This document shows, piece by piece, positions 53,875 to 61,683 of a DNA stretch of 64,000 bases (positions within the stretch are counted from its first letter, which is position 1; each line of letters opens with the position of its first letter). The notes under the pieces were generated by a model that had not been told where the DNA came from, did not search any database, and saw only the letters and a list, made by a program, of their open reading frames with translations. This stretch comes from CAZSDP01 sp964605665 (GTDB lineage Bacteria > Planctomycetota > UBA8108 > UBA1146): contig CAZSDP010000017.1 of NCBI GenBank assembly GCA_964605665.1, positions 35,499 to 99,498 on the forward strand, in the 5' to 3' direction. The position numbers and the translations under genes are program-made.

Positions 53875-54939
53875 TTACTTTTTCTTGGACTCCGCGACGT
53901 ACTTGTCGAGAACTTCTTTCAGCTGCTCTTGCATTGAACCGGTGGCATTCTCGACCGCCTTCTTTTGCCATTGAATCGCCTTTTCGAGATTTCCGGTCTC
54001 GAAGTAAACGCGGGCCAGCGTATCTAAGATCGCGCCGTCTTTTTCTTCACTCAGTTCCACAGCTCGTTTTGCTGCTTTCATCGCGAAATTGAAATCGCGC
54101 GTCTTGATCGAGCTGTTGTCTACGGTGGTCCATGCGACTTGGTTGAGCATCGAGGCGTCATCCCAAGCGAGCTCTAGTACCTTGTCGCCGTAGCTGTACG
54201 CTTCTTCATATCGCTCTGCACCGAAGATGAGGACTTGCCACTTGAAGAATGCCAGGTCGAGATTTCCTGGGTGCTTCTCGAGGCCGGCATCGATTGCGGT
54301 GAAAACCGGGGCCCAATCTCCGTTCTCCTCCGCATCACGAAGGAGCGGCCGGAAGGAGCTCATCAGTTGATTGATGGCGTCTTTCTTCGCTCGCTCTGCT
54401 TTTGCAGCTTCGATGTTCCAGGTCCCAGCGACGACCTTTTCCAGCGGATCATCCATCGACATCGGATGCCCGATCCACTGAACAACTCCACCCGAGATGA
54501 TGAAGCTCGCGGGAATACCACGCTGACCTGCTGCGCTGAAAATCTCTTTCTTGACCGATTGATCAGGATCGGTGGCGACGGTGTAGGCCATCGCCTCTCC
54601 CCAGGTCTTTCCTTCGTAACGGCTCTTCTTGGCCAAGAAGGGCCGAACGGTATCGACCTTCTCGTCACTGAGTGCGATGAAGGTGACTTTGTTTTGGTAC
54701 TTCTTGGCAAGTTCTGCGAGGTGCGGCACGGCACCCAAGCAGGGCCCTCACCACGTTGCCCAAAACTCCAAGACGTAGGTTTGCTCTTTACTGAATTCTT
54801 CGATCTCTTCGCCCTGGAAGAATTGAGCGATATCAATATCGGGAACAGGATCTCCCAGACCGAGTTTCGGACCTTGTGCGAAGAGAGATCCGGAGCCGAA
54901 GATCCAGATCATGAGAGCGATCGAGAGCTTGAGGCGCAT
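53875..54939 (-). CDS. Thioredoxin-like (TlpA/AhpC-type) selenoprotein with TPR region; UGA at codon 64
   Basis: 354 residues if the in-frame TGA at 54750-54748 is read as selenocysteine. ATG 54939 has AGGAGGA upstream. Signal peptide MRLKLSIALMIWIFGSGSLFA. Residues 30-190 form a thioredoxin fold: GDPVPDIDIAQFF, then YVLEFWATW-U-GPC, where U64 stands for the first Cys of WCGPC and Cys67 is kept; VTFIALSDEKVD; cis-proline segment GIPASFII. Residues 200-350 are helical with TPR-like repeats (AILDTLARVYFETGNLEKAI). The frame stays open for 290 codons after the TGA, which argues against a dead gene. A SECIS-like hairpin lies at the correct distance. Likely a periplasmic redox enzyme. A one-base sequencing error (TGC to TGA) is the main alternative. 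Confidence 0.85.
54715..54750 (-). promoter_or_regulatory. Bacterial-type SECIS hairpin with its UGA codon
   Basis: On the minus strand UGA occupies 54750-54748. Twelve bases later GGUGC (54735-54731) pairs with GCACC (54724-54720) around the 6-nt loop CGUGCC, and outer UGC (54741-54739) pairs with GCA (54717-54715). The apical loop starts 17 nt after the UGA and has G in its second position, as expected for bacterial SECIS. The stem resembles that of E. coli fdhF. Confidence 0.7.
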
Positions 54940-55280
54940 ACGTATTCCTCCTGAGTTTGAGTTGCTGGACTGGGAAACTGCTTGAGTCGGCGGACAGCAA
55001 TTCTCGTTGAGCCTGATCTTGGTCATTCAGCTTCGGTGCATGTCACGATCGCCTCAATTGATGATCGAGATCATCAGCCTTGATGACGCAGATACTATCT
55101 GGTCCTCATTCTGGAGCGAACGGCGCGAGACGGCAAGGGGCTGTCTTTCGAGACAGGAGGCGTTCACCTCTGAATACCGCCTGTGATCTCAGCAGCTCCC
55201 TTCGGGAGTACTCGGCTTGTGGCGGTGTTCGTCTCCAGAGATCGAGAGTTCAAGGGGCGGTACAGGATTCCTTGAGTCTT
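54940..55280. other. Hairpin-rich 341-bp gap upstream of the selenoprotein gene
   Basis: No gene. Read on the minus strand it offers several hairpins in a row: CTCCC-GAA-GGGAG (55211-55199), CTGTCT-CGAA-AGACAG (55156-55141), CAGAT-AGT-ATCTG (55100-55088) and TGATGAT-CTCG-ATCATCA (55080-55063). They may end the DUF4097 transcript or form a structured leader for the selenoprotein message. A 137-codon plus-strand frame (55080-55493) runs into the DUF4097 gene and is not called. Confidence 0.4.
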
Positions 55281-56495
55281 CTAATCCTTCACCTTCGCCG
55301 AAGAGGGAACGATTTCGGAGTTTGGGCGGTCTGTATGTCGACTGAGTTTGATATCGCCATGTCTTACTTTGAGGTTAATCCGATTCTGCATAGGTTCCTT
55401 GCTGGAAGGTATGGAGTGCAAAACCGGAATCCCATTTGTTTCGATGTTTCCATGGGACTCTTCGACGTGGATCTGCGGATTCAGTTCTTCTGAAACCTTT
55501 AGGGAGATGTCACCAAAGGTCGTTTCGAGGTCGACGAAGCCAACGCTAGATCCCATCAGTTTCAGGTTGATCGATCCATGGGAGTTTTCCACTTTGATGC
55601 GCTCGCAGGTCGATTCGAGATCGATTTTTGCGAAACGGCTCTTCGCGTCGATCTCTCCTTCCAGTTCGCGTCCTTCGATTTCGCCATGAGAATTTTTGAG
55701 GGTTGCTGTCCCTTTGATATTGGTCAGTGACATCAATGCGAAGCTTGTCTGTGCATCCAGCGGGCCTGTGATATCGCTGATGACCAGCTTGGCGTGCTTG
55801 TTTGTGGCGTTGAGCTTTCCGCCCACGCCCTTGATGTTCGCAGTATCGAATGAAGTTTCTACTTCAAGATCTCCAGAGACTTGATCGATGTGCAGTGCCC
55901 CATGGGAGTTTCGCAAGATTCCTCCGGAGATGCGGCTCGCGCTCAAGTCATCGAAGCTGGTTTTCCAATCGACGATTCCCTCTAGGTCTTCCAGATGGAC
56001 AGAGCAGTGCTGGCAAGATCCAGTTACCGACCCTCGGATTCCCCGAACCTGTGAATCGCCAAATCGATTCTCGACTTTGACATTGGCGTTGGCGGGAATC
56101 TTCACGGTGAGGTTCGACTCAACCCCCCGGAGTGAAGGCGGAGTGTTTTCTGGAAGAATCAAGCGGAACTGATGATTACCTTCGGGAGAAGTATGTTCGA
56201 GGCGAATCTCGTTCAAGTGCATTTCCGCATCCTCGACAGTGCTCCCCCAACAATGAAGGTCCCAACTGAACTCGGGGGCTCCATCCGTTGCTTCGACTGT
56301 GACTTGGCCGAACATCTGGTCGATGGCAACCGAGTAGACCTCGCCATCGAGAGCTCCCGATTCAGATCGGGATAACTTCTCGCCGACCTTATCGAACGTG
56401 TAGCCGCCTTGAGTAGAAGTGCGATTGACGCTGATCTCGCAGCTGGTCAAACAAAGAGCGGTAGTGAGCAATAAACAGAAGAGTTTCAGATGCAT
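55281..56495 (-). CDS. DUF4097-type beta-repeat lipoprotein
   Basis: 404 residues from ATG 56495 (GGGAGG 6 nt upstream). Signal MHLKLFCLLLTTALCL with lipobox LTSC. The remainder is a right-handed beta-helix-like repeat of about 20 residues: VKVENRFGDSQVRGIRGSVTG, LRNSHGALHIDQVSGDLEV, TLKNSHGEIEGRELEGEI, VENSHGSINLKLMG. The recurring N-SHG turn is striking. DUF4097 (adhesin-like) proteins are common envelope lipoproteins linked in some bacteria to stress sensing. It lies upstream of the selenoprotein on the same strand but 341 bp away. Confidence 0.87.
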   Translation of the reverse strand: MHLKLFCLLLTTALCLTSCEISVNRTSTQGGYTFDKVGEKLSRSESGALDGEVYSVAIDQMFGQVTVEATDGAPEFSWDLHCWGSTVEDAEMHLNEIRLEHTSPEGNHQFRLILPENTPPSLRGVESNLTVKIPANANVKVENRFGDSQVRGIRGSVTGSCQHCSVHLEDLEGIVDWKTSFDDLSASRISGGILRNSHGALHIDQVSGDLEVETSFDTANIKGVGGKLNATNKHAKLVISDITGPLDAQTSFALMSLTNIKGTATLKNSHGEIEGRELEGEIDAKSRFAKIDLESTCERIKVENSHGSINLKLMGSSVGFVDLETTFGDISLKVSEELNPQIHVEESHGNIETNGIPVLHSIPSSKEPMQNRINLKVRHGDIKLSRHTDRPNSEIVPSSAKVKD

Positions 56496-56633
56496 CGGAA
56501 GCCTCCCGGCCAAAGAAGTTCTGTGGCGGCCAAACATCATAGCCGAAGTTTTCCGGGTAAGTATAGGTAAAGAGCGTCGGGGACGAGGGGTCCTCAGGGC
56601 CGAGTTCTCCCGTGTTTTGTGCGGGATCGGACG

Positions 56634-58622
56634 CTAGCCGGATTTAGGCGGTGTTTGGCTACTCGTCCCAAACTGTAGTCGATAGAGACGGGCGTATATC
56701 CCGTCAGCTTCAATCAGTGAGTCGTGATTACCAAGCTCGCGCAGTTCGCCGTGGTGAAATACAAGGATTTGGTCCGCATTTCTGATGGTCGAAAGTCGGT
56801 GAGCAATGATCACACTAGTTCTCCCCGACGTGAGCTTGGCGAGAGCATCTTGAATGAGCGCTTCGGTATCGGAGTCGAGGCTTGCGGTTGCTTCGTCGAG
56901 CACCAGGATCTCAGGATCGCCAGCAAGTGCGCGTGCGAAGCTGATCAGTTGGCGCTCTCCACTCGATAGAGTACGCCCTCGTTCCATCATGACCTCATCG
57001 ATACCGTGTGGTTGTCGGTCGATGAAGTTGGTCGCATTGACCTGTGCGGCTGCCCACAGGAGTCGATCGCGGTCGAGCCCCCGATCAAAGTCGATGTTGT
57101 CCGCAATCGATCGAGACAAGACCGCCACATCTTGCAGCACCAATCCAAAGCGTTTTCGGTGTTCTTCGGAGGAAAAGTCGCGCACATCGATTCCGTCGAT
57201 GGAGATTTTTCCAGCCTTCGGGTCGTAAAACCGAAGTAGCAAATTGACGACAGTGCTCTTACCAGCCCCAGTCGCCCCGACGAGCGCAACGGTCTGCCCC
57301 TTTTTCACTTCGAAGGAGACGTTCTTCAGCACCGGCGTGTCTTCGTCGTAGTGAAACGAGACATCTTCAAATCGAATGCCGCCGGTCATCGGTTTTGACT
57401 CAGCAGGTGCATTCGGCACCGGGAGAGCGGTTTCTTCGTCGAGTATCGAAAAGACCCTTTCGGAACTCGCCATCGCGGCTTGGAGTAAGTTGTACTTCTC
57501 AGCCAGGTCGCGAACCGGAGTGAAGAACCGATTGAGGAAGGTCCAGAACAGAAAGAAGTCACCAAAGGTCATCGAACCGGCGGAAATCTGTGCGCCACCC
57601 TTTATCACGACCAGTGAGAGAGCGACGACCGAGAGAAGCTCAACACTTGGGAAGAAGATGGCGTACCAGAAGATCGACTTCAGGTGTGCTGCGCGGAGTC
57701 TAGAGTTGATGGCCTCATAACGAGAGGCTTGCTTCTCTTCGCTTCTCGTCACCTGAATCACATCGATACCGACGATAGACTCCTGAGTGAATGCATTGAG
57801 ATGCGCGAGCCTTCTTCGAACTTCTCGATAATGTTTTCGGGCCATTTTTCTGAAGATTGTGGTCGCGAGGAAGAGCACAGGAGTGACCGATAGTGCGATC
57901 GTTGCCAACATCGGATTGTAGATAAAGAGAATGACCACAATCCCTGATATCGAAAGAAGATCACCGGCCAGAGTCACGAATCCCGAGGTGAACAACTCAT
58001 TGAGTGACTCCACGTCAGAAGTCACTCGCGTGACGAGTCGGCCGACGGGATTTCGGTTGTACCAGGGGACTTCCTGCTTCTGCATGTGACGAAAGAGCTG
58101 CTGACGCAGATCTCGCATGACGAGTTGCCCCGTCTCGCTCATGACAATGGTCTGGGCATATCGAAGGAAGAACTGAATCACTAAGAGCGCAGCGTAGATG
58201 GCAACGATGAAGAGAAGCCACTCAGTACTGTCTTCCGGAGTCCAGGCTTCTGTTGAGCGCTCAGGCAGGCCGAATGAATCACCTGCACTTCGAAGTAAGT
58301 TCGCCGCGAATCCCGATTCAGGAGGTTGTCCATCCGATTGGAAGTTCGCTGTTTGTCGAAGCGGTCCATCGATCGCCTCCTTGACCAATACAGGCCCGAT
58401 CAACGACAGCAAAGTTCCGAAGAGGATCATTCCTAGCGAGATCGCTACACGACGGCGGTAAGGGGCGACGTAGGTGAAGAGACGGCGTGCGAGTTGTCGG
58501 TCGAAGGGGCGATCGATGACCTCCTCCGCGTGAAAGTCCTCCGCAGCCTCGAGATTCTCTTCTTCTCGCTTCTTGCGAAGGCGCGACTTCTTGAGTTTGG
58601 GATCTTCTGAATGTGAAGCCAT
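56634..58622 (-). CDS. ABC exporter half-transporter (membrane plus ATPase), second subunit
   Basis: 662 residues. ATG 58622 overlaps the previous gene's stop by one base (TGATG). A charged N-terminal tail of about 50 residues (KKSRLRKKREEENLEAAED) precedes six transmembrane helices. ATPase: Walker A GATGAGKST, Walker B ILVLDEATASLD, H-loop IAHRLSTIRNA. The signature is LSSGERQL instead of LSGGQ, so one of the two ATP sites is probably degenerate, as in heterodimeric exporters such as TM287/288 and BmrCD. Its partner is encoded directly upstream. Export substrate (lipid, peptide or drug) is unknown. Confidence 0.92.
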   Translation of the reverse strand: MASHSEDPKLKKSRLRKKREEENLEAAEDFHAEEVIDRPFDRQLARRLFTYVAPYRRRVAISLGMILFGTLLSLIGPVLVKEAIDGPLRQTANFQSDGQPPESGFAANLLRSAGDSFGLPERSTEAWTPEDSTEWLLFIVAIYAALLVIQFFLRYAQTIVMSETGQLVMRDLRQQLFRHMQKQEVPWYNRNPVGRLVTRVTSDVESLNELFTSGFVTLAGDLLSISGIVVILFIYNPMLATIALSVTPVLFLATTIFRKMARKHYREVRRRLAHLNAFTQESIVGIDVIQVTRSEEKQASRYEAINSRLRAAHLKSIFWYAIFFPSVELLSVVALSLVVIKGGAQISAGSMTFGDFFLFWTFLNRFFTPVRDLAEKYNLLQAAMASSERVFSILDEETALPVPNAPAESKPMTGGIRFEDVSFHYDEDTPVLKNVSFEVKKGQTVALVGATGAGKSTVVNLLLRFYDPKAGKISIDGIDVRDFSSEEHRKRFGLVLQDVAVLSRSIADNIDFDRGLDRDRLLWAAAQVNATNFIDRQPHGIDEVMMERGRTLSSGERQLISFARALAGDPEILVLDEATASLDSDTEALIQDALAKLTSGRTSVIIAHRLSTIRNADQILVFHHGELRELGNHDSLIEADGIYARLYRLQFGTSSQTPPKSG

Positions 58623-60370
58623 CAGAGGTTCTCCAACTCATCTTCGAGAGTCTGTTTGCGGTAGAGATCCGCGTATCGGCCTGACTGGGCCATCAACTCG
58701 GCATGAGTTCCACGTGCTGCGATCCGCCCTTCGGAGAGTACGAGAGTCTCATCTGCATGTCGCACGGCAGAGAGGCGATGACTGACGATGACCGTGGTGA
58801 GATCGGCAGTCCATTCTTGTAGCTGATTGAGGATGAAGGCCTCGGTATCCGCGTCCACAGCAGATAGGACATCGTCGAGGAGCAAGATCTTCGGCTTTGA
58901 AAGTATCGCTCGCGCAAGAGCGAGCCGTTGCTTTTGTCCACCAGAGAGGGTGATGCCTCGCTCACCGACACGCTGTTGATAGCCATCGGGAAAACGCTCG
59001 ATCTCCCCATCGATCCGAACGAGTCGAGCGACACTCTTCACCTCTTCTTCAGTGGCATCGGGGGTTCCGAAAGAGATGTTCTCGAAGATCGTTGCTGAAA
59101 AGAGGAACGGATCTTGGCTCACCAAACCGATCTGCCCTCGAAGGAGTGACAGCGGGTAAGTTTCGATCGGTTCGTCGTCAATTCGGACCAGGCCAGATGT
59201 CGTCGGAGCCAATCGAGGGATGAGTGCCAGCAATGTGCTCTTTCCGCTGCCCGTCGGGCCCACAATTCCCAAAGTTTTTCCGGGTCCGAGGTCGAAATTG
59301 ATGTCTTGAAGTGTCGGTGGAGAATCTCCATATGAAAATGAAACGCGATCAAACTGAACACGACCTTTTGAAACTCCCCGACCGGAGATTGCTGAACGAT
59401 CATCGACGAGACTACGAGCATCGAGAACTGCAGTCAGGCGATTCGCGCTGGCCGCACCTCTTTGGAAGAGATTCATCACCCAACCGAGGGCGATCATCGG
59501 CCATACGAGGAGCAGTTGATATCCCTGGAAGGCAGCAAAGGAACCGAGATTGATTTCTCCGGAGATGATACGGACCCCTCCGAAGGCGACGAGACTGATC
59601 AGCGCCAAATCTCCAAACAACCATAGGAGTGCACCGGAGAGTCCACGCAGTCTCGCGATTTTCATGTTCTGTTCGTAGTAATCATTGCCGAGTTGTTCCA
59701 TGCGGGCGCTCTCTTGCTCTTCGACAACGAACGCGCGGACCACGCGAGAGTTGGAGAAGTTCTCTTGCGCATGGATGCTGATGTCTGCGAGTCGTTCTTG
59801 GGCTCGCATCGATTCGCGATGGACTTTTGGTCCAATGACTCGAATCGCCACCGTGAGTAGGGCCAGCGGGATGAGGGAGTAGACCGTCAGGGAGGGGCTG
59901 ATGGTGAGCATCATTCCACCGGCAAAGATCAAGGTGAAGAAAGTCTGGACGGAGTACATCAGCGCGGGGCCCAAGACCATTCGAATCGCTTCAACGTCGC
60001 TGGTGAATCGGCTCATCAAATCACCGGTGTGCACCGACGAAAAGTAGGAGTTGTCGAGACTCTCCAGGTGCCGAAATAGGTTATTGCGCAGTCGGTACTC
60101 GATGCGCCGGGACGCTCCAATCACCGCTTGTCGGGTCCAGAAGCTGGTGATTCCTCGCAGGAGAATCGATCCGATCATCGCCAAGGCGAGGAGTGGGACC
60201 AGATCGACGCGAATTCCCGATTCCAAACGGCGAATCGCTTCTCCGACCAGAGAAGGAACCGCGACTTGGAAGAAGCTGGTCGCCAGGATCAAGGATACCC
60301 CTACGAACAGGAGTCGGCGCTCCTCTCGCAGATAGGGAATCAAGAACCGGAACGCGCGAATCGGGAACAC
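58622..60370 (-). CDS. ABC exporter half-transporter (membrane plus ATPase), first subunit
   Basis: 582 residues from GTG 60370. Upstream lies a 17-bp tandem repeat whose last copy supplies GGAG 6 nt before this start. The start is inferred: the fold begins at once (FRFLIPYLREERRLLFVGVSL). Six transmembrane helices, then ATPase motifs GPTGSGKST, LVSQDPFLFSATI, ITLSGGQKQRLALARAI, ILLLDDVLSAVD and VSHRLSAVRHAD. Signature LSGGQ is intact, but the residue after Walker B aspartates is D rather than the catalytic glutamate (LLLDDVLSAVD), while the partner has E (LDEATASLD) and a changed signature. Together they form one consensus and one degenerate site, the heterodimer pattern. Confidence 0.9.
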   Translation of the reverse strand: MFPIRAFRFLIPYLREERRLLFVGVSLILATSFFQVAVPSLVGEAIRRLESGIRVDLVPLLALAMIGSILLRGITSFWTRQAVIGASRRIEYRLRNNLFRHLESLDNSYFSSVHTGDLMSRFTSDVEAIRMVLGPALMYSVQTFFTLIFAGGMMLTISPSLTVYSLIPLALLTVAIRVIGPKVHRESMRAQERLADISIHAQENFSNSRVVRAFVVEEQESARMEQLGNDYYEQNMKIARLRGLSGALLWLFGDLALISLVAFGGVRIISGEINLGSFAAFQGYQLLLVWPMIALGWVMNLFQRGAASANRLTAVLDARSLVDDRSAISGRGVSKGRVQFDRVSFSYGDSPPTLQDINFDLGPGKTLGIVGPTGSGKSTLLALIPRLAPTTSGLVRIDDEPIETYPLSLLRGQIGLVSQDPFLFSATIFENISFGTPDATEEEVKSVARLVRIDGEIERFPDGYQQRVGERGITLSGGQKQRLALARAILSKPKILLLDDVLSAVDADTEAFILNQLQEWTADLTTVIVSHRLSAVRHADETLVLSEGRIAARGTHAELMAQSGRYADLYRKQTLEDELENL

Positions 60371-60371
60371 A

Positions 60372-60540
60372 GAGAACTCCAAACTGCCGAGAACTCCAAA
60401 CTGCCGNNNNNNNNNNNNNNNNNNNNNNNNNNNNNNNNNNNNNNNNNNNNNNNNNNNNNNNNNNNNNNNNNNNNNNNNNNNNNNNNNNNNNNNNNNNNNN
60501 NNNNNNGAGAACTCCAAACTGCCGAGAACTCCAAACTGCC
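60372..60540. repeat. 17-bp tandem repeat (VNTR) interrupted by an assembly gap
   Basis: Unit gagaactccaaactgcc. Two copies at 60372-60388 and 60389-60405, 100 Ns at 60407-60506, and two more at 60507-60523 and 60524-60540. The array length is unknown because assemblers collapse such repeats; the N-run length is a placeholder. On the minus strand the unit contains TTTGGAG, a possible ribosome site for the ABC gene starting at 60370. Confidence 0.9.
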
Positions 60541-60683
60541 GGGTGGAGAAGTGGACGCGCCTTTATACCCGTCGTGCTCACCGGTTTCAGGGGGTTCGCT
60601 CTGATCGGTCTGATTCGTCTCGCGCTGGATTCTCCCCTCGAACGGTTTTCGGTTAATCTCGAGCCTGAGAGGAGTCCTGAGAA

Positions 60684-61565
60684 ATGAGTGAAAGTCTGCG
60701 GACCGATCACCCCAAAGGAGCGATTTGGCGTGATCCGGTTCTTCTGCTCGCGGTTTTCTTGTGGCTGGGAGGGCTGGTTCTCTTGCGCGACTTCGACCGC
60801 AATCACTCGGTTCCTCGGGTTCGATTGACGGTTGGGGATCAAGTGGCGCTACCTGAAGAGGCGGTGGAGTTATCGGTTCGCTGTGAGTGGCTCTCTGGTG
60901 GCGACCCGGAACGCTCCACGCTCAATGTCGATCTTCACCGTACCGTAGAAGCAGACGGTGTCGGGATCTCGAAGACGGATGCAACGGGCATTGCCCGGCG
61001 AACCGTGACTGCACCGGAAAGCCCGGGAGTGCACCGATTCGTGGCCGATGTCGAGGATCGGGTGACGGTGTCTCCGCCGATACTCTTCGATCCTCGATTG
61101 GTCGTCTTTGATCGAAAGAAGTCGTTGCTCGTTTGTGATCTGGAGGATTGGCTCGTTTCGCCGAAGGGTGAGATCACCGACCTGAGCCAAGAGGCGACCG
61201 ATGCTCTCAGCGCGATCTCTCGCCAGCACAACTTGGTTCTGCTCCATTGCGGAGATCCCGCACTTGCAGATCCGCTGCGGGGATTGCTCTTTCGATCTCG
61301 CGTGGCAGTCCTTCCCATCGTGGCGGGGAAGCGCCCCGGCGAATCTCCGTCGGAGTATCGTCGACGCCAAATTGACGAGTGGACCGTGCGTTTCGCGTCG
61401 ATCGGACCGCCGACCGTGGTGGTCCAGTCGGAAGCAGCGTGTGAGAGTTGGCTCGAGTCGGGGGCGCGGGTCATTTCGGTGGGAGAGCAGCCTTGCCCCG
61501 GTGCGCTTCTCGTCAGCGATTGGAAGTCGGTTCAACCGCAGCTTTCCCCCAAAGAAGGCGGATGA
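60684..61565 (+). CDS. Membrane-anchored protein with Ig-like and HAD-like domains, unknown
   Basis: 293 residues, not recognised as a known family; ATG 60684 has GAGAGGAG about 10 nt upstream. One transmembrane helix at about 18-38 (PVLLLAVFLWLGGLVLL). Residues 45-135 look like an Ig or bacterial beta-sandwich (VRLTVGDQVALPEEAVELSV, GIARRTVTAPESPGVHRFVAD). Residues 145-275 look like a HAD-type Rossmann domain: SLLVCDLEDWLV at motif I position with D-x-E in place of D-x-D, LVLLHCGDPALAD, EYRRRQIDEW and VVVQSEAACE. The second catalytic aspartate is replaced, so enzymatic activity is uncertain. It lies across the VNTR from the ABC exporter, divergent. Confidence 0.7.
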   Translation: MSESLRTDHPKGAIWRDPVLLLAVFLWLGGLVLLRDFDRNHSVPRVRLTVGDQVALPEEAVELSVRCEWLSGGDPERSTLNVDLHRTVEADGVGISKTDATGIARRTVTAPESPGVHRFVADVEDRVTVSPPILFDPRLVVFDRKKSLLVCDLEDWLVSPKGEITDLSQEATDALSAISRQHNLVLLHCGDPALADPLRGLLFRSRVAVLPIVAGKRPGESPSEYRRRQIDEWTVRFASIGPPTVVVQSEAACESWLESGARVISVGEQPCPGALLVSDWKSVQPQLSPKEGG

Positions 61566-61683
61566 TCAACAGTTCTCTCCCCCACCTTCTCGGGAGGTTG
61601 GTTTTCTCTCTCGGTCAGCGGGTTTGAACACCGGGCAGTCATGTCTATTGGGCAGTATTACAGGTCGTGGGAAAGGTGGCGTG

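Noticed and set aside
54748..55026. Truncated thioredoxin-like gene ending at the UGA (pseudogene reading)
   Set aside because: The downstream frame is intact for 290 codons, the second Cys and the cis-Pro motif are kept, and a SECIS-like hairpin follows. Recoding explains all of this better than decay, though a base error is not excluded.
55060..55110. Fluoride-riboswitch-like string GGCTGATGATCTC on the minus strand
   Set aside because: The rest of the pseudoknot and the 5' GAUG segment are missing, and the downstream gene does not fit.
55120..55190. tRNA-like arms (UUCG hairpin followed by a gttc loop)
   Set aside because: The T-loop consensus TTCRANY is absent and no acceptor stem pairs.
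55080..55493. 137-codon plus-strand frame
   Set aside because: It overlaps the DUF4097 lipoprotein on the other strand, has no ribosome site and no protein-like pattern.
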